Source: an uncultured Desulfobacterales bacterium (lineage in GTDB: Bacteria; Desulfobacterota; Desulfobacteria; Desulfobacterales; G020354645). From it: a stretch of 6,935 bases of DNA. Under the pieces are notes generated by a model. That model searched no databases. It saw only the letters and a list, made by a program, of their open reading frames with translations, and had not been told where the DNA came from. A program made the position numbers and the translations under genes. This document shows positions 1 through 5,083 of this stretch, one piece after another (the first letter of the stretch is position 1; each line of letters opens with the position of its first letter). The stretch lies in contig CAMYNZ010000201.1 in the NCBI GenBank assembly GCA_947259865.1, positions 1 through 6,935 on the forward strand, in the 5' to 3' direction.

Positions 1-69
1 GACCGAGTTTCCTTTGACATAGAGCAAGGACAAAAAGGTCCTGCCGCTGCAAATGTCACTGTGATTTAA
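1..69 (+). CDS. Cold-shock protein (CspA family), C-terminal 22 residues
   Basis: Only the last 22 codons and the TAA stop are inside the window. They read DRVSFDIEQGQKGPAAANV and end in TVI. This is the classic end of a CspA-type cold-shock domain: the final beta-strand, the short G-x-K-G-P loop, and the conserved AANV tail. Family members are about 66-70 aa single OB-fold proteins that bind single-stranded RNA and DNA in the cytoplasm, melt RNA structure and aid growth at low temperature. The RNP1 and RNP2 motifs and the promoter lie outside the window. A strong hairpin terminator follows 16 bases after the stop, so the gene probably ends its transcript here. The assignment of the tail is secure. 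Whether this copy is cold-induced or constitutive cannot be seen. Confidence 0.93.
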   Translation, partial: DRVSFDIEQGQKGPAAANVTVI

Positions 70-85
70 CCTTCGATTGCGAGTA

Positions 86-122
86 AAAAGGGCATCCCTC
101 GAATAGACAGGGGTGCCCTTTT
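86..122 (+). terminator. Intrinsic terminator of the cold-shock gene
   Basis: The arms AAAAGGGCATCCCT (86-99) and AGGGGTGCCCTTTT (109-122) pair along all 14 positions with one T-G wobble, around a 9-base loop. The 3' arm ends in a T run that continues in TTTTGTTT. Because the 5' arm starts with an A run, the hairpin could also work on the minus strand, although no minus-strand gene reaches it in this window. Confidence 0.92.
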
Positions 123-241
123 GTTTATGTTGAACTAGTATTAGTACGATCCCTAATTACAAGATCTTAAACCTAAAATATCCTGTCCTAATTACTTTTC
201 TTTTCATTACTATCAAGAATAACGGCCTTCGAGGTAACAAT

Positions 242-400
242 ATGGCAAAATCGCATTATTCAATAAAAAAGCGTAAGAAAGAATTAGCAAGGAAGCTAAA
301 GCAAGAAAAAAAAAGACAACGTAAATTAGATAAAGATCCAATAATGCCAGAAGAGGCTTTAGATAAGTCTCAGGATGAGACAGAAAAACTAGAGGAATAG
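242..400 (+). CDS. Small lysine-rich basic protein downstream of the cold-shock gene
   Basis: This is a 52-codon frame starting MAKSHYSIKKRKKELARKLK, with GAGGT at 231-235 placed 6 bases before the ATG. Residues 1-31 are strongly basic and lysine/arginine-rich and would form a charged helix. Residues 32-52 are acidic (PEEALDK..DETEKLEE). There is no cysteine, no signal peptide and no membrane segment. I do not recognise a named family. Small K-rich proteins of this kind do occur beside cold-shock genes in several bacterial groups, and a basic head with an acidic tail suits a nucleic-acid or ribosome-associated protein; that role is inference. It is separated from the cold-shock gene by a terminator and so would need its own promoter, which I could not place with confidence in the AT-rich stretch 125-230. 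The good SD, the codon content and the charge segregation favour a real gene. Confidence 0.72.
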   Translation: MAKSHYSIKKRKKELARKLKQEKKRQRKLDKDPIMPEEALDKSQDETEKLEE

Positions 401-434
401 TGAGTCGAAAGTGTTTTTACCCTATCCGACAAGC

Positions 435-457
435 AAAAAATAATGATTCATTTTTTA
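435..457. terminator. Possible weak AT-rich bidirectional terminator between convergent genes
   Basis: AATG (442-445) and CATT (449-452) pair around ATT and are flanked by an A run (435-440) and a T run (451-456) that can add about four A-T pairs across a one-base bulge. The stem is weak and has almost no GC. It lies where the plus-strand small gene and the minus-strand desaturase unit converge, which is the only other support. Confidence 0.3.
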
Positions 458-601
458 TCTGGCGTAGTTTGGGGTAATTTGTCCCTGGCCATATTCATTC
501 AATTCACATCCGACGACCCTAGCGATACTTTCAGCCCTGGGAATATCACCTGTTGTCATTAAAATAGGCCTAAGCATGTTTCTTCTATTTATCTCATGCA
601 T
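455..601 (-). CDS. Possible small ORF (48 aa) overlapping the desaturase stop codon
   Basis: Reading downstream of the desaturase there is a 48-codon frame. Its first ATG (601-599) overlaps the desaturase TGA within ATGCATGA. An internal ATG at 577-575 would give 40 aa starting MLRPILMTTGDIPR. The middle reads AESIARVVGCELNEYGQGQ and the end is ITPNYAR. Only a weak GAAGAAA sequence precedes the internal ATG, and nothing SD-like precedes the first. The overlap with the stop would allow translational coupling to the desaturase. The text resembles protein more than random translation (balanced composition, a GD-x-PR turn, a helix-like AESIARVVG), but I recognise no family. It could be a genuine small protein, or the remnant tail of a larger decayed gene. 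Confidence 0.3.
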   Translation of the reverse strand: MHEINRRNMLRPILMTTGDIPRAESIARVVGCELNEYGQGQITPNYAR

Positions 602-1613
602 ACGCTGATTTAAACCCCACCAGTTTTTGCCCTTTTTCGTCCCATAGCTTCAGTTGAAGACAAGTGATACTTTTACGGATGGTAAGTGGTTCAACATCCA
701 GAAATGCTTTCGTTTCATCATAGACTCTCTGCAAATTATAATTGGGAATCCGGGCTCTAAGATGATGGATATGGTGTAATCCGATATTGCCGGTAAACCA
801 CTGTATCACTTTAGGTAGTTTATAGTATGAACTCCCGCGAAGTGAAGCATTTATTGGATCCCACTGGTCATGACGCGACCAGTGCACCCCCTCGAATTGA
901 TGCTGGATGTAAAACAGCCATACTCCGATTACTCCGGCCAAGAAAATGACCGGGAACTGAATCAAAGCATACGCCTTAAACCCAATGGTGAGACTTGCTA
1001 CTAAAATAATAATTGCGATGGCGCAATTGGTAAAAATAACACTATTGCTTTGACGCCTCTTTGCCCCTTTGTGAGGGTATCGGTAAGATACAAGAAATAA
1101 AAATGCAGGGCCCAAGCACAAAAGAACAAAGGGATTTCTAAAAAACCGATACCAAAATCGCTTTGGTTTTGAGGCTGTGCGAAACTCCTCTGCTGTCAAC
1201 ATCCAAACATCGCCTTTGCCTCTGCGATCAAGGTCACCGAAGGTGTTGTGATGCTGTCCATGGGACTTTCTCCATTCTTCATAGGGTGTGAAGGTTAACA
1301 CCCCGCAGAGGTAACCTAAAACGGTATTCGCCTTTCTGGAGGCAAAAAACGATTGATGGGCACAGTCATGGAAAAATATGAAGATTCGAACTAACAGACC
1401 GGCGGCCAAAATGGCAAGGCCCAGGATGATCCAGTACGAATAACCCGCTTTGTAACTAAAATACATCAGAATACATAAAATTATGTAAGGAATGAAAGTG
1501 TTTGCAAGTTGCCATACGGCCTTCGACAGATTCGGCCGTTCGTATTTTCGAATGGCTTGTCGCAAATCTGGTTTGGCGCTATTAAGCTTTTTGGGAACTA
1601 ATACACCTGTCAT
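594..1613 (-). CDS. Membrane fatty acid desaturase (acyl-lipid desaturase family)
   Basis: A 339-aa integral membrane di-iron enzyme expected to insert a double bond into fatty acyl chains in the cytoplasmic membrane, using O2 and electrons from ferredoxin or a cytochrome. All three histidine boxes are present: HDCAH at 82-86, HGQHH at 118-122 and HHIHH at 280-284, the third followed by a typical LRARIPNYNL segment. A QHQFEGVHW motif near 237-245 fits the omega-6/DesA-like branch. Hydrophobic stretches lie at about 40-56, 62-80, 163-177, 192-211 and 215-236. The length is normal for the family. The start is well supported by AAAAGGAG (1628-1621) seven bases before the ATG. Position of the double bond and substrate cannot be read from sequence. 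A short frame ends in an ATGA overlap with this start, and a complement of its SD lies in the leader. If the host is a strict anaerobe, an O2-dependent desaturase would be notable. Membrane-fluidity adjustment in the cold fits the nearby cold-shock gene, but that gene is on the other strand. Confidence 0.95.
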   Translation of the reverse strand: MTGVLVPKKLNSAKPDLRQAIRKYERPNLSKAVWQLANTFIPYIILCILMYFSYKAGYSYWIILGLAILAAGLLVRIFIFFHDCAHQSFFASRKANTVLGYLCGVLTFTPYEEWRKSHGQHHNTFGDLDRRGKGDVWMLTAEEFRTASKPKRFWYRFFRNPFVLLCLGPAFLFLVSYRYPHKGAKRRQSNSVIFTNCAIAIIILVASLTIGFKAYALIQFPVIFLAGVIGVWLFYIQHQFEGVHWSRHDQWDPINASLRGSSYYKLPKVIQWFTGNIGLHHIHHLRARIPNYNLQRVYDETKAFLDVEPLTIRKSITCLQLKLWDEKGQKLVGFKSAYA

Positions 1614-1705
1614 ATTCGAACTCCTTTTATCTTGAGGCCATCAGGATCAAGATGAACTACGCGCACTGGAATATTGAGGAAAAAAAGGACCCAGTTTTCA
1701 ATCAT
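1610..1705 (-). CDS. Possible 31-aa leader ORF coupled to the desaturase start
   Basis: ATG at 1705-1703 opens a 31-codon frame beginning MIENWVLFFLNIPVRVV and ending KGVRI. Its TGA overlaps the desaturase ATG as ATGA (1613-1610), the classic geometry of translational coupling. The first half is hydrophobic and the second is a basic strand-like segment. No convincing SD precedes this ATG (only CGGAAATACA). The frame stays open upstream for roughly 35 more codons without another ATG, so a non-ATG start or an older, longer gene is possible. The desaturase SD lies inside this frame. I recognise no family. It may be a leader peptide, a small partner protein, or chance. Confidence 0.3.
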   Translation of the reverse strand: MIENWVLFFLNIPVRVVHLDPDGLKIKGVRI

Positions 1706-1740
1706 TGTATTTCCGATTAGCGGGGAAATAGAGTTGTAAG

Positions 1741-1779
1741 AAAAGGAGGTGAACTTAATCAAGGATCGCTGTTGATTAA
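1741..1779 (-). promoter_or_regulatory. Desaturase leader: SD complement plus hairpin
   Basis: On the minus-strand transcript, CTCCTTTT (1748-1741) is an exact 8-base complement of the desaturase SD AAAAGGAG (1628-1621), so the leader could fold to hide the SD. Immediately upstream, TTAATCAA and TTGATTAA (1755-1762 and 1772-1779) form an 8-bp hairpin with a 9-base loop. Read on the plus strand the same place is AAAAGGAGGTGAAC, a near-perfect SD sequence, but no plausible start codon follows at the right distance. A long structured leader would suit post-transcriptional, perhaps temperature-dependent, control; that is inference. Confidence 0.4.
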
Positions 1780-1804
1780 AGAGAGAGTCGTTTCTGTATT
1801 TAGT

Positions 1805-1833
1805 TATTTAATAAATTGGGGTCTAATTGTCAA
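1805..1833 (-). promoter_or_regulatory. Likely sigma-70 promoter of the desaturase unit
   Basis: TTGACA (1833-1828) is a perfect -35. A 17-base spacer leads to TAAATA (1810-1805). The alternative TTAAAT at 16-base spacing also fits, so the -10 is not certain. The resulting leader before the desaturase ATG would be about 185 bases. The -35 is embedded in a copy of the 11-bp GTTGACAATTA motif found around the HTH gene. Confidence 0.45.
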
Positions 1834-1834
1834 C
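1824..1834 (-). repeat. Isolated copy of the 11-bp GTTGACAATTA motif
   Basis: TAATTGTCAAC on the plus strand is identical to the first copy of the triad upstream of the HTH gene (4759-4769). It overlaps the likely -35 of the desaturase promoter. Six of the eleven bases are simply the -35 consensus, so this single copy may be coincidental. Confidence 0.4.
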
Positions 1835-1877
1835 GTGAAAAGCATTTTCCCGCCTCCCTTTTCAAGTTTTGAATGAT

Positions 1878-3542
1878 CTAAAGTTTCAAAACCGCACCCT
1901 CTGCAGCGGATGACGCAAGCTTGGCATAAAGCCCTAAATATCCCTTTGTTATTTTTCCAGGCGGTCTTTGCCAAGCGGATAAACGGGCTTTGATTTCATT
2001 TTCACTGACGTCCAGGTGTAACTTTCGTTTGGTTATGTCGATGGTGATGGTGTCCCCGTTGCGGACCGCAGCGATGGGTCCGCCTTCGGCGGCCTCCGGT
2101 GAAACATGCCCTACAAAGCAGCCGTTGTTTGTACCGGAAAAGCGCCCATCGGTGACCACGGCCGTCTTTAGTGCGAGCCCGCGACCGTACAGCAATTTCA
2201 TGGCGGAGGTCATTTCTCGCATGCCCGGACCGCCTTTGGGACCCTCGTAGCGGATAACGACGACGCCGCCGGGTTTGATTTTGCCCTCGATGACGGCCTG
2301 GTTGGCTGCCTCTTCTGTGTCGAAGCACCTGGCTTGACCGACAAAGCGGAGCATATCCGGATGGATGGCTGCCGGTTTGGTTATCGCGGAATCGGGTGCC
2401 AGATTGCCGCTGAGAATCGCCAGTCCACCCTGGTGACTCCAGGGATTGCTTCGCGGCCGAATGATGGCCGGGTCCCCGCCGGTTATCGCGGACAGATTCG
2501 TTGCAACATTTTTGCCGGTGACGGTGATGGCATCCTCATGCAGCAGGTCCTGAATTTCACGCATAACGGCCGGGACGCCGCCGGCGCGGTGAAAATCGGG
2601 AACGTTGGGGGCTGCGGCAGGATTCATCTTGGCGATGTGCGGGGTGGTGCGGCACAATTCATCGAACCGTGACATTGGGACGGCCACCTCGACCTCGTAA
2701 CCAATAGCCGGCAAGTGCAGGGCCACATTGGTGGATCCGCCGATGGCGGCCGCGAGGCGGATAGCGTTTTCGATGCCCTTTGTGTTGATGATATGCTGGG
2801 CTGAAATCTCTTTTTGCACCAAAGCCACGATTTGTCGCCCAGCATGTTGAGCCGCACGCAACCGCTCTGCGTGCGTGGCCGGTATGGTGGCCGTACCGGG
2901 CAGACACATCCCCATAGCCTCGGCCACACAGGCCATAGAGTTGGCCGTGCCCAGAAAAGAGCATGAGCCGCACGAAGGCATGGCTTCATCTTCGAGCCTG
3001 TCATAGGCCTTTTGATCGATGCGCCCGGCCTTTAGCATCCCCAGCCCCTCGGCCAATGATGTGATGTCGGCAGCGCGACCGTCGAATGTACAGCCGCCTT
3101 CGGCAGGTCCTCCGTTGACCAGGATGGCCGCGATATCCAGTCGCGCTGCAGCCATGAGCATACCCGGAACGATTTTATCACAGGAACCCAGCAAGACGAC
3201 GCCGTCCAGACGATGGGCCTGGACCATGGTCTCGATGCTGCTGGCGATTAACTCGCGCGAGGGCAGAATATAGCGCATCCCTTCGTGACCATTGGCAATA
3301 CCGTCGCAGGCGGCGATCACGCCAAACTCAACAGGCGTGCCGCCGGCCTGGAGAATGCCCTGGGAGACGTATTCGGCGACTTGTTTTAAATTCACGTGGC
3401 CGGATACCAGACGGTTCCAGGAATTGGCAATACCGATGAGGGGACGATCCAGATCCATGTCGCTATAACCCATCGACTTAAACAGTGCCCGCACCTTGGT
3501 CCATCTGGGCCGTTGCAGTATGGTATGACTTCGAAGATTCAT
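1878..3542 (-). CDS. ilvD: Dihydroxy-acid dehydratase (IlvD/Edd family)
   Basis: A 554-aa cytoplasmic Fe-S dehydratase. IlvD converts 2,3-dihydroxy-isovalerate and 2,3-dihydroxy-3-methylvalerate to the 2-oxo acids of valine, leucine and isoleucine synthesis. Family motifs are clear (numbered from the ATG chosen here): LIGIANSWN near 36-44, CDGIANGHEGM at 79-89, GSCDKIVPGM at 119-128, PSCGSCSFLGTANSM at 189-203, and YEGPKGGPGMREM at 432-444. Candidate cluster cysteines are C121 and C194, with C79 as a further candidate. It has VSGH where the [2Fe-2S] plant and mycobacterial enzymes carry TPCN, so it looks closer to the [4Fe-4S] E. coli-like type; that is inference. A GTG at 3548 is in frame but overlaps the SD, so the ATG at 3542 is preferred. 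The gene is visibly GC-rich, unlike the AT-rich regulator upstream. No other ilv gene is nearby, so a role as a related sugar-acid dehydratase (Edd, xylonate or arabinonate type) cannot be excluded. Confidence 0.9.
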   Translation of the reverse strand: MNLRSHTILQRPRWTKVRALFKSMGYSDMDLDRPLIGIANSWNRLVSGHVNLKQVAEYVSQGILQAGGTPVEFGVIAACDGIANGHEGMRYILPSRELIASSIETMVQAHRLDGVVLLGSCDKIVPGMLMAAARLDIAAILVNGGPAEGGCTFDGRAADITSLAEGLGMLKAGRIDQKAYDRLEDEAMPSCGSCSFLGTANSMACVAEAMGMCLPGTATIPATHAERLRAAQHAGRQIVALVQKEISAQHIINTKGIENAIRLAAAIGGSTNVALHLPAIGYEVEVAVPMSRFDELCRTTPHIAKMNPAAAPNVPDFHRAGGVPAVMREIQDLLHEDAITVTGKNVATNLSAITGGDPAIIRPRSNPWSHQGGLAILSGNLAPDSAITKPAAIHPDMLRFVGQARCFDTEEAANQAVIEGKIKPGGVVVIRYEGPKGGPGMREMTSAMKLLYGRGLALKTAVVTDGRFSGTNNGCFVGHVSPEAAEGGPIAAVRNGDTITIDITKRKLHLDVSENEIKARLSAWQRPPGKITKGYLGLYAKLASSAAEGAVLKL

Positions 3543-3546
3543 GACC

Positions 3547-3552
3547 ACCTCC
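3547..3552 (-). promoter_or_regulatory. ilvD ribosome binding site that fixes the start
   Basis: The coding strand reads CAGGAGGTGGTCATG. GGAGG lies five bases before the ATG at 3542-3540. The in-frame GTG two codons earlier (3548-3546) shares its first base with GGAGGT, so it cannot be the start served by this site. Confidence 0.8.
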
Positions 3553-3570
3553 TGTATTCCATTTGAGCTT

Positions 3571-3606
3571 TAGACAGCCCATTTTAGGGTCAAAACCAGC
3601 TTTCTA
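3571..3606. repeat. 36-bp imperfect direct repeat, ilvD-proximal copy
   Basis: This stretch matches 5084-5119 without gaps at 29 of 36 positions, including 14 identical bases in a row (TTTTAGGGTCAAAA, 3583-3596). Similarity continues weakly to the left of both copies (ATTT[T]G[A/G]GC with small gaps). The other copy covers the last codons and stop of hisF. Both copies have the same orientation and bracket the AT-rich HTH gene block. Confidence 0.6.
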
Positions 3607-3692
3607 AGAAATGCGAGCTAAAGTGCAAAGAACCGGGCAGGAATTTAATCACTAAGCAAGGTTTGACATTAATACTTTTGTTTAAGAGAATA

Positions 3693-3737
3693 TTATTGTC
3701 AACTTATTGTCAACCTTCACTTTGTTTTATTGTCAAC
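3693..3737 (-). repeat. Triad of 11-bp direct repeats at the 3' end of the HTH gene, upstream of ilvD
   Basis: Three exact copies of TTATTGTCAAC (plus-strand reading) lie at 3693-3703, 3704-3714 and 3727-3737. The first two are in tandem and the third starts 23 bases after the second. The third copy is inside the last codons of the HTH gene (VDNK). An inverted 9/11 copy sits at 3662-3672. On the coding strand each copy contains TTGACA. The middle copy with TATTCT (3692-3687) at 15-base spacing could be a weaker promoter reading into ilvD with a leader of about 140 bases. The same spacing recurs at 4759-4803. Confidence 0.85.
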
Positions 3738-4745
3738 CACATGTTGAATAATTGGTTCCAGGGCCGGACTAATATTTTCGATTTTCAACTTAATATTCGG
3801 ATGTGAATTGCTGAAGACACGAAATATTTCATCCGCAAATCCTTGGCCAATTGAATTGACCCCTTTAAAATCCAATATTATTTCCTTGAATTTATCAAGG
3901 CCAAAGAGCAACCTTTTAGCCTCTGACCGAGAAACATAATTTTGATGAAATAGTTTCACCAGAGCTCTTGTTCGCTCAAATTGGTAATCAAATTCTTCCG
4001 GTGCAAATTGAGAAAAGATTTGATTGAGTCGTCTCTTTGAATGCCTGGATATACTGAAAAACACCTCAGTGCCCTTTATATATTTTTTTTCAGATACGAA
4101 GACATCTTTCTTTCGATTTTCGAAATTTAGTTCTATTTTATGAGATCTGAAAACAATATAATCAGCTGCCTTCGATGTAAAAAAAATTCCTTCCCCGGAA
4201 TGTTTTTCTTTCATAGTGGTTGTTTTACCCTTTATGAGTTCACCAATAGCGGCGTATTCATCTAGTAAATTAAATTTTTTATAAATTGAGTAAAAAATTC
4301 CTATCCCATAATCCCTAATGTGAAAATTGAATTTGTATTGGTCAATACTAAAATTTACAGAGCATTTTTCAGATATGGAGTGGTCAATGGCGTTGTTTAA
4401 AAGCTCCGTAAAGGCATAATGAACTATGTTAAATGCACTTTTGTTAAGTGTTCTTTTGAGGTCAAGCTGTGGAGTAATTTCGCGAAATACTTTATCTTCT
4501 TCAAGTCCTTTCAGAACATAGGTTTTTTTTAATTTAACTAAATCTGAAGCTTCCTTTTTGGAAGAAGGAAATCTGTATATTGTGCCTTTGGTAGAACCCT
4601 CTTTTACGATGCTGTTGTCTTCTATTAATATTTTGAGGTGTTTGTTAACAGCTTGTCTTGAAATCCCAAGGATTTCAGATAGTTCTTTACCAGTGGTCGA
4701 TCGTCTTTCTCTCACGAACTTGAGGATTTTTTCTTTTGTAGTCAT
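3717..4745 (-). CDS. HTH-ATPase-STAS-like (DUF4325) regulator
   Basis: A 342-aa soluble protein with three modules. Residues 1-58 are a winged helix-turn-helix; TGKELSEILGISRQAVNKHL (18-37) is the DNA-reading helix pair and GTIYRFP (54-60) the wing. Residues about 85-235 are a GHKL/RsbW-like ATPase: N-box ELLNNAIDHS at 114-123 (N117, N118, D121), G1 box RDYGIGI at 144-150 and G2 loop SGEGI at 183-187. Residues about 255-338 are a STAS-like DUF4325 domain with the signature DFKGVNSIGQGFADEIFR at 292-309. By hand alignment to SpoIIAA-type STAS (D-x-S-G-V-x-x-I-D-S-S-G), the phosphoserine position is occupied by G302, so classical phosphorylation is unlikely. This looks like a fused partner switch that ties nucleotide or ligand state to DNA binding; that is inference. 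No SD precedes the ATG, and the promoter suggests a leaderless mRNA. The gene is much more AT-rich than hisHF and ilvD, suggesting transfer. Its natural targets are unknown; matching repeat triads at both ends are obvious candidates. Confidence 0.85.
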   Translation of the reverse strand: MTTKEKILKFVRERRSTTGKELSEILGISRQAVNKHLKILIEDNSIVKEGSTKGTIYRFPSSKKEASDLVKLKKTYVLKGLEEDKVFREITPQLDLKRTLNKSAFNIVHYAFTELLNNAIDHSISEKCSVNFSIDQYKFNFHIRDYGIGIFYSIYKKFNLLDEYAAIGELIKGKTTTMKEKHSGEGIFFTSKAADYIVFRSHKIELNFENRKKDVFVSEKKYIKGTEVFFSISRHSKRRLNQIFSQFAPEEFDYQFERTRALVKLFHQNYVSRSEAKRLLFGLDKFKEIILDFKGVNSIGQGFADEIFRVFSNSHPNIKLKIENISPALEPIIQHVVDNKTK

Positions 4746-4751
4746 AGAGTC

Positions 4752-4779
4752 ATTATATTAATTGTCAACTTATTGTCAA
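4752..4779 (-). promoter_or_regulatory. Consensus sigma-70 promoter of the HTH gene, predicted leaderless
   Basis: TTGACA (4779-4774) and TATAAT (4757-4752) are both perfect and separated by 16 bases. Counting 6-7 bases from the -10 puts the transcript start at 4746-4745, the A of the ATG codon itself. No SD could exist in such a message and none is seen. The spacer consists almost wholly of one 11-bp repeat (4759-4769), and the -35 lies inside a second (4770-4780), so a protein bound to the repeats would directly block or reposition RNA polymerase. Confidence 0.75.
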
Positions 4780-4803
4780 CCAATTATTAAATTTATTGTC
4801 AAC
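4759..4803 (-). repeat. Triad of 11-bp direct repeats upstream of the HTH gene (probable operator)
   Basis: Copies lie at 4759-4769 (TAATTGTCAAC, one mismatch), 4770-4780 and 4793-4803 (both exact TTATTGTCAAC). The start-to-start distances of 11 and 23 bases equal those of the triad at 3693-3737, while the 12-base spacers differ in sequence (CAATTATTAAAT here, CTTCACTTTGTT there). Conserved geometry with diverged spacers points to a protein-binding array. The product of the adjacent gene is the natural candidate, giving autoregulation. Confidence 0.85.
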
Positions 4804-5083
4804 TCCATATGATTTACCAGTTTTGGATCTATCAAAAGTTGTTTGCCTGTTTTTGTTTCAGTTTTACCAGAGTAGCCCCCCAACCGCAGGCCTCCGGAGG
4901 CGCATCCGTAAAATTTTCAACCAAAGGATTCATTTTGTAAGTACTGCACCTGTTTTTATGGTGAATTGGTAGATAATTGGGGGGATAATAATTTAGGGTG
5001 ATTTGGGGTTAATTTGGAATCGGACTGATCTAAGCAATTGAAATTATATATAAAAAGGCAATATATGCAGGGCATTTTGGGCA
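4804..5083. other. AT-rich non-coding stretch between the HTH gene and hisHF
   Basis: I see no credible gene in this stretch. It holds one GC-rich island (about 4875-4908), two short repeats of TTTACCAG (4813 and 4863), and a G-tract region near 4979-5022 on the plus strand (GGGGGG, GGG, GGGG, GG). No clear terminator for hisHF is visible; the minus-strand GCCTTTTT near 5055-5062 has only a very weak stem before it. Composition matches the HTH gene more than hisHF. Confidence 0.6.
4890..4901. repeat. GC-rich perfect palindrome
   Basis: GCCTCCGGAGGC is a perfect 12-bp palindrome inside a GC-rich patch of about 35 bases surrounded by AT-rich DNA. It could be the remnant of a REP-like element or a binding site. 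No second copy was found in the window. Confidence 0.45.

Noticed and set aside
466..482. Repeat shared with 5001-5018 (TTTGGGGT..AATTTG)
   Set aside because: Short, low-complexity match with an indel and no supporting context.
1741..1860. Plus-strand gene starting after the strong AAAAGGAGGTGAAC site
   Set aside because: No ATG or GTG follows at a usable distance; the next start, a TTG about 20 bases on, opens only about 35 codons of AT-rich low-complexity text. The sequence is better explained as the complement of the desaturase SD.
1990..3273. Several open frames of 84-126 codons on both strands across ilvD
   Set aside because: They are shadows of a GC-rich coding gene: compositionally odd, without SD sequences, and lying over an intact conserved enzyme.
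3546..3548. GTG as the ilvD start (two residues longer)
   Set aside because: The codon overlaps the GGAGGT ribosome site, whereas the ATG at 3542 sits five bases after GGAGG.
3663..3692. Plus-strand promoter TTGACA..GAGAAT reading into the HTH gene antisense
   Set aside because: The -10 is poor and no plus-strand gene follows; it is more simply an inverted, degenerate copy of the 11-bp motif.
3693..4803. CRISPR array or replication iterons
   Set aside because: Copies are only 11 bp, include tandem copies without spacers, and are tied to a promoter and a gene end. There is no cas or rep gene and no DnaA-box cluster.
4979..5022. G-quadruplex from four G runs
   Set aside because: The last run has only two Gs and the first loop is 11 bases, so a stable quadruplex is doubtful.
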